33,915 nt of DNA from Streptomyces sp. AV19. Its GTDB lineage: Bacteria; Actinomycetota; Actinomycetes; Streptomycetales; Streptomycetaceae. The stretch lies in the NCBI RefSeq assembly GCF_015999245.1, contig NZ_JAEAMR010000004.1, forward strand, positions 337,330 through 371,244, in the 5' to 3' direction. This document shows, piece after piece, positions 23,236 through 32,022 of this stretch; position 1 is the first letter of the stretch; each line of letters begins with the position of its first letter. The position numbers and the translations under genes are program-made. The notes beneath the pieces were generated by a model. It was not told the DNA's origin and ran no database searches. It worked only from the letters and a program-made list of their open reading frames with translations.

Positions 23236-24819
23236 TCACTGGGGCGGGTTGCCGTGCTTGCGCGACGGAAGGTCCGCGTGCTTGGTGGCGAGCATCGCCA
23301 GCGACCGGATGAGCACCTGCCGGGTCTCGACCGGGTCGATGACGTCGTCCACGAGGCCCCGCTCGGCCGCGTAGTACGGGTGCATGAGCTCGGCCTTGTA
23401 CTCCTTGACCATGCGGGACCGCATCGCGTCCGGATCGTCGGCCTCGGCGATCTGCTTGCGGAAGATGACGTTGGCGGCGCCTTCGGCGCCCATCACGGCG
23501 ATCTCGTTGGTCGGCCAGGCGAACGTGAGGTCCGCGCCGATCGACTGCGAGTCCATGACGATGTACGCGCCGCCGTACGCCTTGCGCAGGATCACCGAGA
23601 TCCGCGGCACGGTGGCGTTGCAGTAGGCGTAGAGCAGCTTGGCGCCGTGCCGGATGATCCCGCCGTGCTCCTGGTCGACGCCGGGCAGGAAGCCGGGTAC
23701 GTCCAGAAGGGTGACGAGCGGGATGTTGAAGGCGTCGCACATCTGGATGAACCGCGCCGCCTTCTCCGACGCCTCGATGTCGAGGACACCGGCGAGGGAC
23801 TGCGGCTGGTTGGCGATGATGCCGACGACCTGGCCGTCCAGCCGGGCCAGGGCCACGATGATGTTGGTGGCCCAGCGCTCGTGGACCTCGAGGTACTCGC
23901 CGTCGTCGACGATCTCCTCGATGACCTTGCGCATGTCGTAGGGGCGGTTGCCGTCCGCGGGGACGAGGTCCAGCAGGGCCTCGCCGGTGCGGTCGGCCGG
24001 GTCCTCGCAGACGACGCGCGGCGGGTTCTCGCGGTTGTTCTGCGGCAGCAGGGACAGGAGGTAGCGGACCTCCTCCAGGCAGGTCTCCTCGTCGTCGTAG
24101 GCGAAGTGGCAGACACCGCTCGTCTCGGCGTGCACGTCCGCGCCGCCGAGGCCGTTCTGGGTGATCTCCTCGCCGGTGACCGCGCGGACCACGTCCGGAC
24201 CGGTGATGAACATCTGCGAGGTCTCGCGGACCATGAAGACGAAGTCCGTCAGGGCCGGCGAGTACGCCGCGCCGCCCGCGCACGGGCCGAGCATCACCGA
24301 GATCTGCGGGATGACGCCCGACGCCTTGGTGTTGCGCTGGAAGATGCCGCCGTAGCCGGCGAGCGCCGAGACGCCCTCCTGGATCCGGGCGCCCGCGCCG
24401 TCGTTGAGCGAGACGAGCGGGGCACCGGCCGCGATGGCCTTGTCCATGATCTTGTGGATCTTGGTGGCGTGGGCCTCGCCCAGCGCGCCGCCGAAGATGC
24501 GGAAGTCATGGGCGTAGACGAAGACGGTACGGCCGTGGACGGTGCCCCAGCCGGTGATCACGCCATCGGTGTACGGCTTCTTGGCCTCCAGGCCGAACCC
24601 GGTGGCACGGTGCCGCCGCAGCGGCTCCACCTCGCAGAAGGAGCCCTCGTCCAGCAGCAGATCGATACGCTCGCGGGCCGTCAGCTTCCCCTTGGCCTTC
24701 TGTGCCTGGGTAGCCCGGTCGCTGGGACCACGCCGAACCTGCTCGCGGATGGCGTGCAGCTCGGCGACGCGCCCGCGGACGTCACTCGCCTCTTCGGGCG
24801 CACCTTCGAGATTGCTCAT
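23236..24819 (-). CDS. accB: Acyl-CoA carboxylase beta subunit (carboxyltransferase)
   Basis: A 527-residue carboxyltransferase that moves CO2 from biotin to acetyl- or propionyl-CoA, giving malonyl- or methylmalonyl-CoA for fatty acid and polyketide synthesis. Oxyanion-hole Gly motifs are seen: the N-domain SLNDGAGARIQEGV near 140 and the C-domain DVPGFLPG near 373-380, with AYGGAYIVM at 414-422. Residue 420 is Ile. The published S. coelicolor work assigns Ile420 to AccB (acetyl and propionyl) and Asp422 to PccB (propionyl), so this is AccB. The ATG at 24819 begins the operon with accE. The alpha (biotin) subunit is not in this window. Confidence 0.94.
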   Translation of the reverse strand: MSNLEGAPEEASDVRGRVAELHAIREQVRRGPSDRATQAQKAKGKLTARERIDLLLDEGSFCEVEPLRRHRATGFGLEAKKPYTDGVITGWGTVHGRTVFVYAHDFRIFGGALGEAHATKIHKIMDKAIAAGAPLVSLNDGAGARIQEGVSALAGYGGIFQRNTKASGVIPQISVMLGPCAGGAAYSPALTDFVFMVRETSQMFITGPDVVRAVTGEEITQNGLGGADVHAETSGVCHFAYDDEETCLEEVRYLLSLLPQNNRENPPRVVCEDPADRTGEALLDLVPADGNRPYDMRKVIEEIVDDGEYLEVHERWATNIIVALARLDGQVVGIIANQPQSLAGVLDIEASEKAARFIQMCDAFNIPLVTLLDVPGFLPGVDQEHGGIIRHGAKLLYAYCNATVPRISVILRKAYGGAYIVMDSQSIGADLTFAWPTNEIAVMGAEGAANVIFRKQIAEADDPDAMRSRMVKEYKAELMHPYYAAERGLVDDVIDPVETRQVLIRSLAMLATKHADLPSRKHGNPPQ

Positions 24820-24995
24820 GGATAGACGGTACGCGGGGTCGGGTCCGGAACATCATGTCGACTCCGCACAAGGTAGTGCTCGATTTCGTGGGCAGGCAGT
24901 ACAGAAAGGCACGGTGCACGGTCCGGGAGGAGCGCGCGCCGGTGCGCCCCGTGCTGTGAGTAGTCCACAAAGGTGCGCCGTCGCCGCCGTGCACC

Positions 24996-27356
24996 TCAGA
25001 ACTTGACGGCCGGCCGGCCGAGCTCCACCTCGCAGCGGTGCGGGGCGCACGCGGTCCCGGGCGCGACCGTCAGCCGCAGCCGGGCGCCGGTCCCCCGCAC
25101 CCGTACGGACGCGTCGTGCGCCACGACCCGGCGCACGGGCCGGTCCCAGGTCAGCTCGACGGGGGCACCGGTGCGCAGCGGCTCGGCGAGGTGCAGGACG
25201 GCCCGCCGGTCCCGCTGCCGCACGAGCACGGAGGCGGGGGCGGAGACGGTGAGGGAGCCCACCGTACCGGCCCGGTGGAAGAGGGCGGCGGTGAGGCCGG
25301 GCGGGCCGAGCCGGACCGCCTGGCAGGCGGCCGAGTTCGCGAGGACGGTCAGCCAGGCGCCGTCCGCCGCGCGGGCGGCGACGGCGGCCCGGCCGGCGCC
25401 GGGCATCAGCACGTAGGCGTAGGAGCCGGACGCGGGGTCGGTGCCGTGCGGGTGCCGGAGGGTCAGGTAGTGCCGGGTGAGCGGCTGCGGCGAGCCCGCG
25501 GCGTTGATGTCCCGCCAGGCCCCGGTGCGGCTCTCGCGCAGGACGGCGACCTCGGCGCCGCCGGGGAAGACCCAGCCGCCGTGGCCTTCCAGGTGGGCCC
25601 AGCGGACGCCGCGGAGGTTCGCGCTCCGCTCGTGCCGGACCGCTCCGTCCACGGTCAGCCGGGCGTCGCCGTCCGCGCCGAGCGGGCGGTGGTCGACGAC
25701 GGTCTCGACGGGGACGCCGTCCCGGGCGGTGATCCCGGCCCCGAGGCAGACCACGGCGTCGTCGGCGAAGAACCAGGACTTGTGCGCCTCCAGCGTGGAG
25801 GAGAGCCCCTTGAGGTGCTGGCCGACGGCGGCGTACGTGCCGTCGGTGACCCCGCCGACGTCGCGCGCGGCCGGTCCCGGCGCGCCCCAGGGGCCGCCCT
25901 CGTTGTCGGCGAGGCGCTTGGTGGACACGGTGGTCCCGGGCATCCGGTACGGGTCCGCGGTGGGCCAGAAGCCGTCCCCGTACGGGTCGTCGCCGCCGGG
26001 GCCCCACCAGGTGAGCATCCCGGAGCCGGTGTGCCAGCCGCGCGGATGCTCGCCGTTGCCGTTCTCGTAGTGGGCGACGCGGTCGGAGGCCATGGCGAGG
26101 CTCGCGGTCCAGCCGGGCCGCCGGTGCACGGCCCGGTCCATGGCGGGGAACAGCCGGTGCCCGATGGCCGGGGGCACGGGCGGCGCGGGCCCGTCGAGGA
26201 CGGCGGCGAGGCGGGCCAGGTCGGCGGTGCCGAACTGCGGGTCGGTGCGCAGCGGTTCGGGGTCGCGGGCCGCCCAGCCCTTGATCGCCCCGTGCCAGCG
26301 GGCGCGTTCGGCGGGCTCGGCGCCGGCCGCGAGCAGGGCGATGGCGGCGATCAGCGCGTGGCCGCGCTGCCGGGCGCCCTGCGGGACGCCGCCGTCCGCG
26401 GTCAGGCCCCGGCTGACGGCCCGGCCGCAGACGCTGTCCAGCACCAGGCCGTCGTGGACCAGCGGGGCGAAGGCCCGCTCGACGCTGTCGTGAATCGTGC
26501 GCCGGCCGGGGTCGGTGACGTCCCAGGAGGAACCGCGCAGCAGGGCGAAGAGCCGGCCCAGGCCGTCCAGCAGCACCTGCCCGTAGGTGCCGGTGTAGGC
26601 GACCCGGGTGTGCTGGAGGAACGATCCGTCGGCGTACAGCCCGTCGCCGTGGCCGACGAGCCGGAAGACCGGGGAGAGGGCGTCGCGGGCGAGGGCGACC
26701 CGGTCCGCGGAGGCGCCGAGGACGCCGCGCAGGGCGACGACGCGGCACAGGTCGACGCGGTTGGCGCCGGTGCTGGTGCCGGTGTACGGACCGAGCGCGT
26801 CGTCGGGGACGAAGTGGCCGACGGCCGCGAGCCAGCCGGCCCGCCGGGCGGGCCCGGCCTCGTCGTGCAGCAGGGCGAGCGAGTCGAGCAGCAGCCGGGG
26901 CGTGCCGATCTGCCACTCCCACCAGTTGCCGTACCGCGCGGCGCCCGCGTGGTAGGCGGTCGCGTGGACGTGGTCGAGCCCGGCGAGCGTGGCGGCCAGC
27001 AGCCCCGGGTCGCCGGTGAGCCCGGTGCCGGGCTGGACGTACGCCTGGGCCATGGTGTGCAGCCGGGCGCAGCTGAGGGTGATGCCGGCGGGCGGGTCGA
27101 AGGGCGCGTCGGGCCACAGGGAGGCGGGCCCGGGGTTCATCCGGGCCCGGTGGGCGCGGGCGTCGGCGCCGGTGCGGCGCAGGACCCCGGCGTAGGGCTC
27201 GGCCCCGGGGTCGAAGCCGGTGCCCAGGAGCAGCCCGCGCCAGCGCAGCCGCAGGGCGGTGAACTCGTCGGCGGCCGCGGCCCGTTGGGCACCGAGGAGC
27301 GGGAGTGCGGCGGTGGCGGCGGCGAGGAAGGCGCGGCGGGTCCGTGCGGGAGGCAT
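24996..27356 (-). CDS. Exported polysaccharide lyase family 8 (hyaluronate/chondroitin/xanthan lyase type)
   Basis: A 786-residue secreted lyase. The N-terminus RTRRAFLAAATAALPLLGA is a Tat-type signal. The alpha/alpha toroid domain has NWWEWQIG (144-151), TGANR with Asn200-Arg201, and DGSFLQHTRVAYTGTYG with His250, Tyr255 and Tyr259, the Asn/His/Tyr catalytic set of PL8. The C-terminal half is beta-rich (WHTGSGMLTWWGPGG, LEAHKSWFFADDAVVCLG, WVFPGGAEVAVL). PL8 enzymes cut uronic-acid polysaccharides by beta-elimination; whether this prefers hyaluronan, chondroitin or xanthan cannot be told. The ATG at 27356 has GAGGA about five bases upstream. It stands between accB and the divergent yceI-like gene. 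Confidence 0.9.
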   Translation of the reverse strand: MPPARTRRAFLAAATAALPLLGAQRAAAADEFTALRLRWRGLLLGTGFDPGAEPYAGVLRRTGADARAHRARMNPGPASLWPDAPFDPPAGITLSCARLHTMAQAYVQPGTGLTGDPGLLAATLAGLDHVHATAYHAGAARYGNWWEWQIGTPRLLLDSLALLHDEAGPARRAGWLAAVGHFVPDDALGPYTGTSTGANRVDLCRVVALRGVLGASADRVALARDALSPVFRLVGHGDGLYADGSFLQHTRVAYTGTYGQVLLDGLGRLFALLRGSSWDVTDPGRRTIHDSVERAFAPLVHDGLVLDSVCGRAVSRGLTADGGVPQGARQRGHALIAAIALLAAGAEPAERARWHGAIKGWAARDPEPLRTDPQFGTADLARLAAVLDGPAPPVPPAIGHRLFPAMDRAVHRRPGWTASLAMASDRVAHYENGNGEHPRGWHTGSGMLTWWGPGGDDPYGDGFWPTADPYRMPGTTVSTKRLADNEGGPWGAPGPAARDVGGVTDGTYAAVGQHLKGLSSTLEAHKSWFFADDAVVCLGAGITARDGVPVETVVDHRPLGADGDARLTVDGAVRHERSANLRGVRWAHLEGHGGWVFPGGAEVAVLRESRTGAWRDINAAGSPQPLTRHYLTLRHPHGTDPASGSYAYVLMPGAGRAAVAARAADGAWLTVLANSAACQAVRLGPPGLTAALFHRAGTVGSLTVSAPASVLVRQRDRRAVLHLAEPLRTGAPVELTWDRPVRRVVAHDASVRVRGTGARLRLTVAPGTACAPHRCEVELGRPAVKF

Positions 27357-27456
27357 GGCGGTCCTCGGGGTGCGGCGGTGCGGGACACCGTGGCACCGGG
27401 CGGGGCGGCCCCGCAAGAACCGGTGCGGGAAATTCCGAAAGAGACCCCCCAAGAGG

Positions 27457-27485
27457 TTGAACTTTGAACTACATCGCGCTACGGT
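27457..27485 (+). promoter_or_regulatory. Promoter of the YceI gene
   Basis: TTGAAC (27457-27462) and TACGGT (27480-27485) are 17 bases apart. The start of transcription would fall near 27492, where GTTGAAGGTTAAACAAC (27493-27509, GTTG-N9-CAAC) could be an operator. The region is unusually AT-rich for the window. Confidence 0.45.
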
Positions 27486-27546
27486 TCTTCTCGTTGAAGG
27501 TTAAACAACCACCTGACAACCCCCACGACCCGCCGAGGAGAACGCC

Positions 27547-28161
27547 ATGGGCCTCTTCACCCGCAAGTCCGCCGCCCGCCCCGCCGCCACCACGGCGGCC
27601 GTCGACCCGGCACTGGCCGCCCTGACCGGCGACTACACCATCGACCCCGCCCACAGCAGCATCGGCTTCACCGTGCGCCACGCGATGGTCACCAACGTCC
27701 GGGGCGCCTTCACCGAGCACGAGGGCACCCTCCGCCTCGACGGCGCCGACCCGTCCCGTTCCGGCGCCGCCCTCGACGTGCGGATCGCCAGTGTGGACAC
27801 CGGCATCAAGGACCGCGACGCCCACCTGCTGGGCGACGACTTCTTCTCCGCCGAGAAGTTCCCGCTGATGACGTTCCGTTCGACCGCAGCCGAGGCGCTC
27901 GGCGGCGACCGCTACCGGATCTCCGGCGACCTCACCATCAAGGACGTCACCCGCCCGCTCTCCATCGACCTGGAGTTCAACGGCGCCGCCACCGACGTCT
28001 ACGGCAGCGAGCGCGTGGGCTTCGAGGGCAGCGCCGAGATCCTGCGCTCCGAGTGGGGTCTGACCTGGAACGCGGCCCTGGAGGCCGGTGGCGTCATGGT
28101 CAGCGACAAGGTGAAGCTGACCTTCGACATCTCGGCCGTCCGGACCGCCGCGCAGGGCTGA
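27547..28161 (+). CDS. YceI-family protein (lipid-binding lipocalin-like)
   Basis: A 204-residue protein. After a short N-terminus rich in Ala and Thr comes the YceI domain: YTIDPAHSSIGFTVRHAMVTNVRGAFTEHEG, FFSAEKFPLMTFRST, YRISGDLTIKDVTRPLSIDLEF and the ending VSDKVKLTFDISAV. YceI domains form a beta-barrel that binds isoprenoid or other long-chain lipids. No signal peptide is visible, so it is probably cytoplasmic, as in many actinobacterial members. The ATG has GAGGAG six bases upstream. Its stop is 10 bases from the convergent monooxygenase stop. In streptomycetes a MarR-type regulator often controls such genes; none is encoded beside it here. Confidence 0.92.
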   Translation: MGLFTRKSAARPAATTAAVDPALAALTGDYTIDPAHSSIGFTVRHAMVTNVRGAFTEHEGTLRLDGADPSRSGAALDVRIASVDTGIKDRDAHLLGDDFFSAEKFPLMTFRSTAAEALGGDRYRISGDLTIKDVTRPLSIDLEFNGAATDVYGSERVGFEGSAEILRSEWGLTWNAALEAGGVMVSDKVKLTFDISAVRTAAQG

Positions 28162-28171
28162 CCTGCGCGGA

Positions 28172-29656
28172 TCAGCGGCCGAGGCGCAGCAGACGGTCGA
28201 CGGCCTCGGCGCCTCGGTCCGCGCGCGTGCTCAGCGCGATGTGGTGGTCGGGCCTGACGAGCACGAGCGCGTCGTCCTCGTCCCCGATCCCGTACGCCGC
28301 GCGGGACGCGTCGTCGGCCGCGCAGGTCCGCAGCAGCTCCGGGCACTTCTCCCCCGCTTCCGCGAGGGCCTTCCCGCTCCCCTCGCCGAAGCCGAGCAGG
28401 GTGAAGTGCGGCCCCGCGAAGACCTCGTGGAGCCTCCTCCTGTCGCGGGCGCGTCCGTCGGGGGCGCGTTCGCCCGCCTTCGGTCCGCCCCAGGCGAGGG
28501 AGCTCCAGGGGTAGCGGACGCCCAGGGTGGTGCCGTCCTCGGTGATCACGACCTCGGTGCCGACGCCCGGCCTGCGGGTGCCCTCCATCGCGGCCCGCAG
28601 CCGGTCGCCGGTGAACTCCAGCGTCCAGGCCGCGACGGGCCTGCGCTCCTCGTCGTAGCTGTCCAGCAGCGCCTCCCCCGCCCGCCTCCGCACGACGAGC
28701 GCGAGCTTCCAGCCGAGGTTGAACGCGTCCTGGATGCCGGTGTTCATGCCGAGGCCGCCGGCGACGGGGTGGACGTGGGCCGCGTCCCCGGCGAGGAAGA
28801 CCCGGCCGGCCCGGAAGCGTTCCGCCATGCGGGTGTTGACGCGATAGGTGGAGAGCCAGGTCGGGTTGGCGAGCCGTACGCCGGGGACGCGGGCGTGCCG
28901 GTCGAAGAGCCGCTGGAACGCGTCGAGCGACGGGGGCGCCACGTGCCCCTCGGCGTCCCGCTCCACGGAACTCTGCAGCTGCCAGGACGTCGTCCCCGGG
29001 ACCGGCCACAGCAGCAGCGCGCCGTCCTCGTCGAACCACTGGTGCCAGTAGTCCCGGTCGAGCCCGTCGGCCTCGACGTCCGCGACCCAGCCGACCTGGT
29101 CCTTGCGGGTCTCGCCCGGGAAGGCCACGCCGAGCGCGGCGCGGACGGCGCTGTGCCCGCCGTCGCAGCCGACGACGTACGACGCGGCGATGCGGCGGCC
29201 GTCCGCGAGCGTGACCGTGGCGCTGTCCTCGCCCTGCTCCAACTCCGCCAGTTCACAGCCCCGTTCGACATGGACGCCGTGGGCCGCGAGCCCGTCGCGC
29301 AGGATCTCCTCGGTCCGCCACTGCGGGATGGCGAGGCCGGTGGGGTACGGCACCTCGGGGGTGACGCGCGCGCCGGCGTTGATGTCCACGTCGTGCAGGG
29401 GGATTCCGCCGCGGTACTTGCGCAGCACGAAGCGCGGGGAGCCCGCGGCGTCGAGGGCGGGGCCCAGGCCGAGATCGGCGAGGATCTCGCGGCTGCGCTG
29501 GTTCGGCCCCTTGGCGCGGGAACTCCGGTGGAACTCGGGGGACTTGTCGATGACCCGGACGCCCGCCCCGGCGCGGGCGAGCGTGCAGGCGAGGGTCAGT
29601 CCGGTGGGGCCGGCGCCCACGATCAGTACGTCGGTGTGCGTCACATCGGTGTTCAT
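28172..29656 (-). CDS. FAD-dependent aromatic monooxygenase (class A, UbiH/PheA type)
   Basis: A 494-residue flavin monooxygenase that would hydroxylate an aromatic or polyketide substrate with NAD(P)H and oxygen. The FAD-binding GAGPTG is at residues 14-19 (VLIVGAGPTGLTLACTLARAG), followed by VVGCDGGHSAVR and the second FAD motif VFLAGDAAHVHPVAGGLGMNTGIQDAFNLGWKLA. It is shorter than the ~550-residue enzymes with a C-terminal thioredoxin-like part. The ATG at 29656 lacks a good ribosome site and could be the 5' end of a leaderless message. It is divergent from a TetR regulator, which probably controls it. Confidence 0.9.
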   Translation of the reverse strand: MNTDVTHTDVLIVGAGPTGLTLACTLARAGAGVRVIDKSPEFHRSSRAKGPNQRSREILADLGLGPALDAAGSPRFVLRKYRGGIPLHDVDINAGARVTPEVPYPTGLAIPQWRTEEILRDGLAAHGVHVERGCELAELEQGEDSATVTLADGRRIAASYVVGCDGGHSAVRAALGVAFPGETRKDQVGWVADVEADGLDRDYWHQWFDEDGALLLWPVPGTTSWQLQSSVERDAEGHVAPPSLDAFQRLFDRHARVPGVRLANPTWLSTYRVNTRMAERFRAGRVFLAGDAAHVHPVAGGLGMNTGIQDAFNLGWKLALVVRRRAGEALLDSYDEERRPVAAWTLEFTGDRLRAAMEGTRRPGVGTEVVITEDGTTLGVRYPWSSLAWGGPKAGERAPDGRARDRRRLHEVFAGPHFTLLGFGEGSGKALAEAGEKCPELLRTCAADDASRAAYGIGDEDDALVLVRPDHHIALSTRADRGAEAVDRLLRLGR

Positions 29657-29672
29657 GCGGCCATGAAAGACC

Positions 29673-29725
29673 GCCGGAGCAAAAAACGCAACCGAGTAAC
29701 AAATCTTTCCCGGTAACGCTCCGGC
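29673..29725. promoter_or_regulatory. Divergent monooxygenase-tetR control region
   Basis: The 84-base region between the two starts holds an inverted repeat gccggagc (29673-29680) / gctccggc (29718-29725). Inside are GAGTAAC and GGTAACG. A TACGGT -10 box at 29729-29734 is six bases before the tetR ATG, with a weak TTTCCC 17 bases upstream, which would give a leaderless tetR message. The dyad is a candidate TetR operator. Confidence 0.4.
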
Positions 29726-29740
29726 TGGTACGGTGGACGC

Positions 29741-30391
29741 ATGACCGACGAGACGACGGGCCTTCGCGAGACGGGCCTTCGCGAACGGAAGAAGCGCCGT
29801 ACCCGGCAGGCGCTCTCGGACGCGGCCATCGCCCTCTTCCTGGAGCACGGCTTCGACCGGGTGTCGGTCGCGGACGTCGCCGCGGCGGCGGACGTCTCCA
29901 AGCCGACGCTCTTCCGCTACTTCCCCGCCAAGGAGGACCTCGCGCTGCACCGCATCGCGGACCACCAGGGCGAGGCGGCGCGGGTCGTCCGCGACCGCCC
30001 GGCCGGCCGGTCGCCGCTGGCGGCGCTCCTCGCCCACGTCCACGCGCGGCTGGACGCGCACGACCCGGTTACCGGCATCACCGACAACGCCGGCGTCCGG
30101 GCGTTCCACGACATGCTCTACACGACGCCCAGCCTGCTGGCGCGGCTGGTGCGCTACGCGGACCGGGACGAGGAGCTGCTGGCGGAGGAGCTGGAGGGCT
30201 CCTCCGACCCGCTGACGGCGCGGCTCGCGGCGGCGCAGATCGTGACGGTGCATCAGCGGTTGGCGCAGGAGAACTGGCGGAAGCTGGTGTCGGGCCGGGG
30301 GATCTCCGATGTGCTGCCCGAGGCGCATGCGGACGCGGAGCGGGCGTACGAGCTGCTGGGCGCGGGCCTGGGGGAACGGTTCGGGGCGTAG
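29741..30391 (+). CDS. TetR/AcrR-family transcriptional regulator
   Basis: A 216-residue regulator. The HTH lies at about residues 17-65: RKKRRTRQALSDAAIALFLEHGFDRVSVADVAAAADVSKPTLFRYFPAKEDL. The rest is the variable ligand domain. A 15-base unit occurs twice in tandem at 29756-29785, giving TGLRE twice before the HTH. It is divergent from the FAD monooxygenase and probably represses it and itself. Confidence 0.93.
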   Translation: MTDETTGLRETGLRERKKRRTRQALSDAAIALFLEHGFDRVSVADVAAAADVSKPTLFRYFPAKEDLALHRIADHQGEAARVVRDRPAGRSPLAALLAHVHARLDAHDPVTGITDNAGVRAFHDMLYTTPSLLARLVRYADRDEELLAEELEGSSDPLTARLAAAQIVTVHQRLAQENWRKLVSGRGISDVLPEAHADAERAYELLGAGLGERFGA

Positions 30392-30400
30392 CCCCGTGGG

Positions 30401-30435
30401 CGCGCTCCGCGCGGGGGCAACGCCCGGACGGGCTG
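30401..30435. repeat. Dispersed intergenic repeat, copy D (short deletion derivative)
   Basis: cgcgctccgcgcggggg, then gcaacg joined to cccggacgggctg. It is a shortened form of copy C, lying 10 bases after the tetR stop. Confidence 0.55.
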
Positions 30436-30528
30436 GGTCGGCAACGGGACCGCAACGCACTCAAGTACGCGCGATCGTTGCCGCCCGGGCCCTTGTCCGA
30501 ATCCCGCTCCTCCGCCACCGTTCCGTCC

Positions 30529-31872
30529 ATGGGACAGGCACAACCACGCACACAGCACTGGAAGAAGATCTGGGTCGGCTCGGCCGGCAACATGGTCGAG
30601 TGGTTCGACTGGTTCGTCTACGCCAGCTTCGCCACCTACTTCGCCGGCTCCTTCTTCCCCGACGGCAACGACACTGCCAAGCTCATGAACACCGCCGGCA
30701 TCTTCGCCGTCGGCTTCTTCATGCGACCCGTCGGCGGCTGGCTGCTCGGCCGGGTCGGGGACCGGCGCGGCCGCAAGGCGGCGCTCACCCTGACCGTGAC
30801 GCTGATGTCCGCGTCGGCCGTCCTGATCGCCGTCGCCCCCACCTACGCCGTCGCCGGGTACGGCGGCGTCGCCGTCCTCCTGGTGGCCCGGCTGCTGCAG
30901 GGGCTGTCCGTCGGCGGCGAGTACGCGGCCAGCGCCACGTACCTCACCGAGGCGTCCGCCCCCGGCCGCCGCGGCTTCGCCTCCAGCTTCCAGTACGTGT
31001 CCATGACCGCCGGCCAGATCCTCGGCCTGGGCCTGCTGATCACGCTCCAGCACACCCTCTCCAAGGACCAGCTCCACGACTGGGGCTGGCGGATCCCGTT
31101 CGTCGTCGGCGCCCTCGGCGCGGCCGTGATCTTCTATCTGCGGCGCAACATGCTGGAGACCGAGGCGTACGAGGCCGAGACGGAGGGAGAGGGCGGCACC
31201 GCGCACGACGACCGCGGCACGATCCGCGCGCTGCTGCGGCACAAGCGCGAGGCGTTCCTCGTCATCGCCCTGACCATGGGCGGGACCGTGGCGTACTACA
31301 CGTACACCACCTACCTGACGAAGTACCTCTCCAACAGCGCCGGTCTGTCCAAGCAGACCGCGACCCTCGTCAGCTTCTTCGCGCTGATCGTCTTCGCCTG
31401 TCTCCAGCCGCTCGCGGGCGCGCTCTCCGACCGGATCGGCCGCCGCCCGCTGCTGATCACCTTCGCCGTCGGCTCGACCCTGCTGACCGTGCCGGTCATG
31501 ACGCTGCTCAAGCACGCGGGTTCGTTCTGGCCCGCGTTGGGACTGTCGCTGCTCGCACTGGTCGTCGTCACCGGCTACACGTCGATCAACGCCTGTGTGA
31601 AGGCGGAGCTGTTCCCGACCGGCGTCCGCTCGCTGGGCGTCGCGCTGCCGTACGCGCTGGCCAACGCGGCCTTCGGCGGGACGGCGGAGTACGTGGCGCT
31701 GTGGTTCAAGAAAAGCGGGATCGAGTCGGGCTTCTACTGGTACGTGGCCGGGTGCGCGGCGGTCTCGCTCGTCGTCTACCTGACCATGAGGGAGACCCGG
31801 GACATCGATCTCCAGGGGACCGGACGCCCGGCCCCGGCACCGTCCCGGGACGACGCGGTGCCCACATCCTGA
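30529..31872 (+). CDS. MFS transporter of the metabolite:H+ symporter (KgtP/ProP-like) family
   Basis: A 447-residue membrane protein with about 12 transmembrane segments. The MHS signature GSAGNMVEWFDWFVYASFATYFAGSFFP is near the N-terminus, followed by GRVGDRRGRKAAL (loop 2-3), RLLQGLSVGGEYAASATYLTEASAPGRRGF, and LSDRIGRRPLL (loop 8-9). Relatives take up 2-oxoglutarate, dicarboxylates, proline or betaine with protons. The ATG at 30529 gives the usual N-terminus but has no ribosome site; upstream in-frame starts are not better. It follows the tetR gene by 137 bases and may be read with it or from its own promoter. The substrate is not known. Confidence 0.9.
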   Translation: MGQAQPRTQHWKKIWVGSAGNMVEWFDWFVYASFATYFAGSFFPDGNDTAKLMNTAGIFAVGFFMRPVGGWLLGRVGDRRGRKAALTLTVTLMSASAVLIAVAPTYAVAGYGGVAVLLVARLLQGLSVGGEYAASATYLTEASAPGRRGFASSFQYVSMTAGQILGLGLLITLQHTLSKDQLHDWGWRIPFVVGALGAAVIFYLRRNMLETEAYEAETEGEGGTAHDDRGTIRALLRHKREAFLVIALTMGGTVAYYTYTTYLTKYLSNSAGLSKQTATLVSFFALIVFACLQPLAGALSDRIGRRPLLITFAVGSTLLTVPVMTLLKHAGSFWPALGLSLLALVVVTGYTSINACVKAELFPTGVRSLGVALPYALANAAFGGTAEYVALWFKKSGIESGFYWYVAGCAAVSLVVYLTMRETRDIDLQGTGRPAPAPSRDDAVPTS

Positions 31873-31916
31873 GACGGACGCCCCTCGGGCTGGACAGGCG
31901 TGCCAGACTGCCCCTC

Positions 31917-31967
31917 GTGCTCTCGCTCGTCACGATTATTGGCAGCAGGCGCGCCGGTCCGCAGTGA
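31917..31967 (+). CDS. Branched-chain amino acid leader peptide of cimA
   Basis: GTG at 31917 opens a 16-codon frame, MLSLVTIIGSRRAGPQ, with Leu, Leu, Val, Ile, Ile among the first eight residues. The two Ile codons are ATT, rare in this GC-rich sequence. The frame ends 5 bases before a hairpin and 55 before an intrinsic terminator, itself ~100 bases before cimA. This is the layout of ribosome-mediated attenuation known for actinobacterial ilv and leu genes. No ribosome site is visible before the GTG; a leaderless start is possible. Confidence 0.75.
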   Translation: MLSLVTIIGSRRAGPQ

Positions 31968-31971
31968 CCGC

Positions 31972-31992
31972 CCGTACGCAACCCCCGTACGG
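31972..31992 (+). promoter_or_regulatory. Hairpin after the leader peptide (attenuator stem)
   Basis: A perfect 7-bp stem ccgtacg/cgtacgg with a caacccc loop, starting 5 bases after the leader stop. It could act as a pause stem. The alternative antiterminator stem was not resolved. Confidence 0.5.
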
Positions 31993-32022
31993 CGCGGCCA
32001 CCGTCGCCCCAGACCCGCGCGC

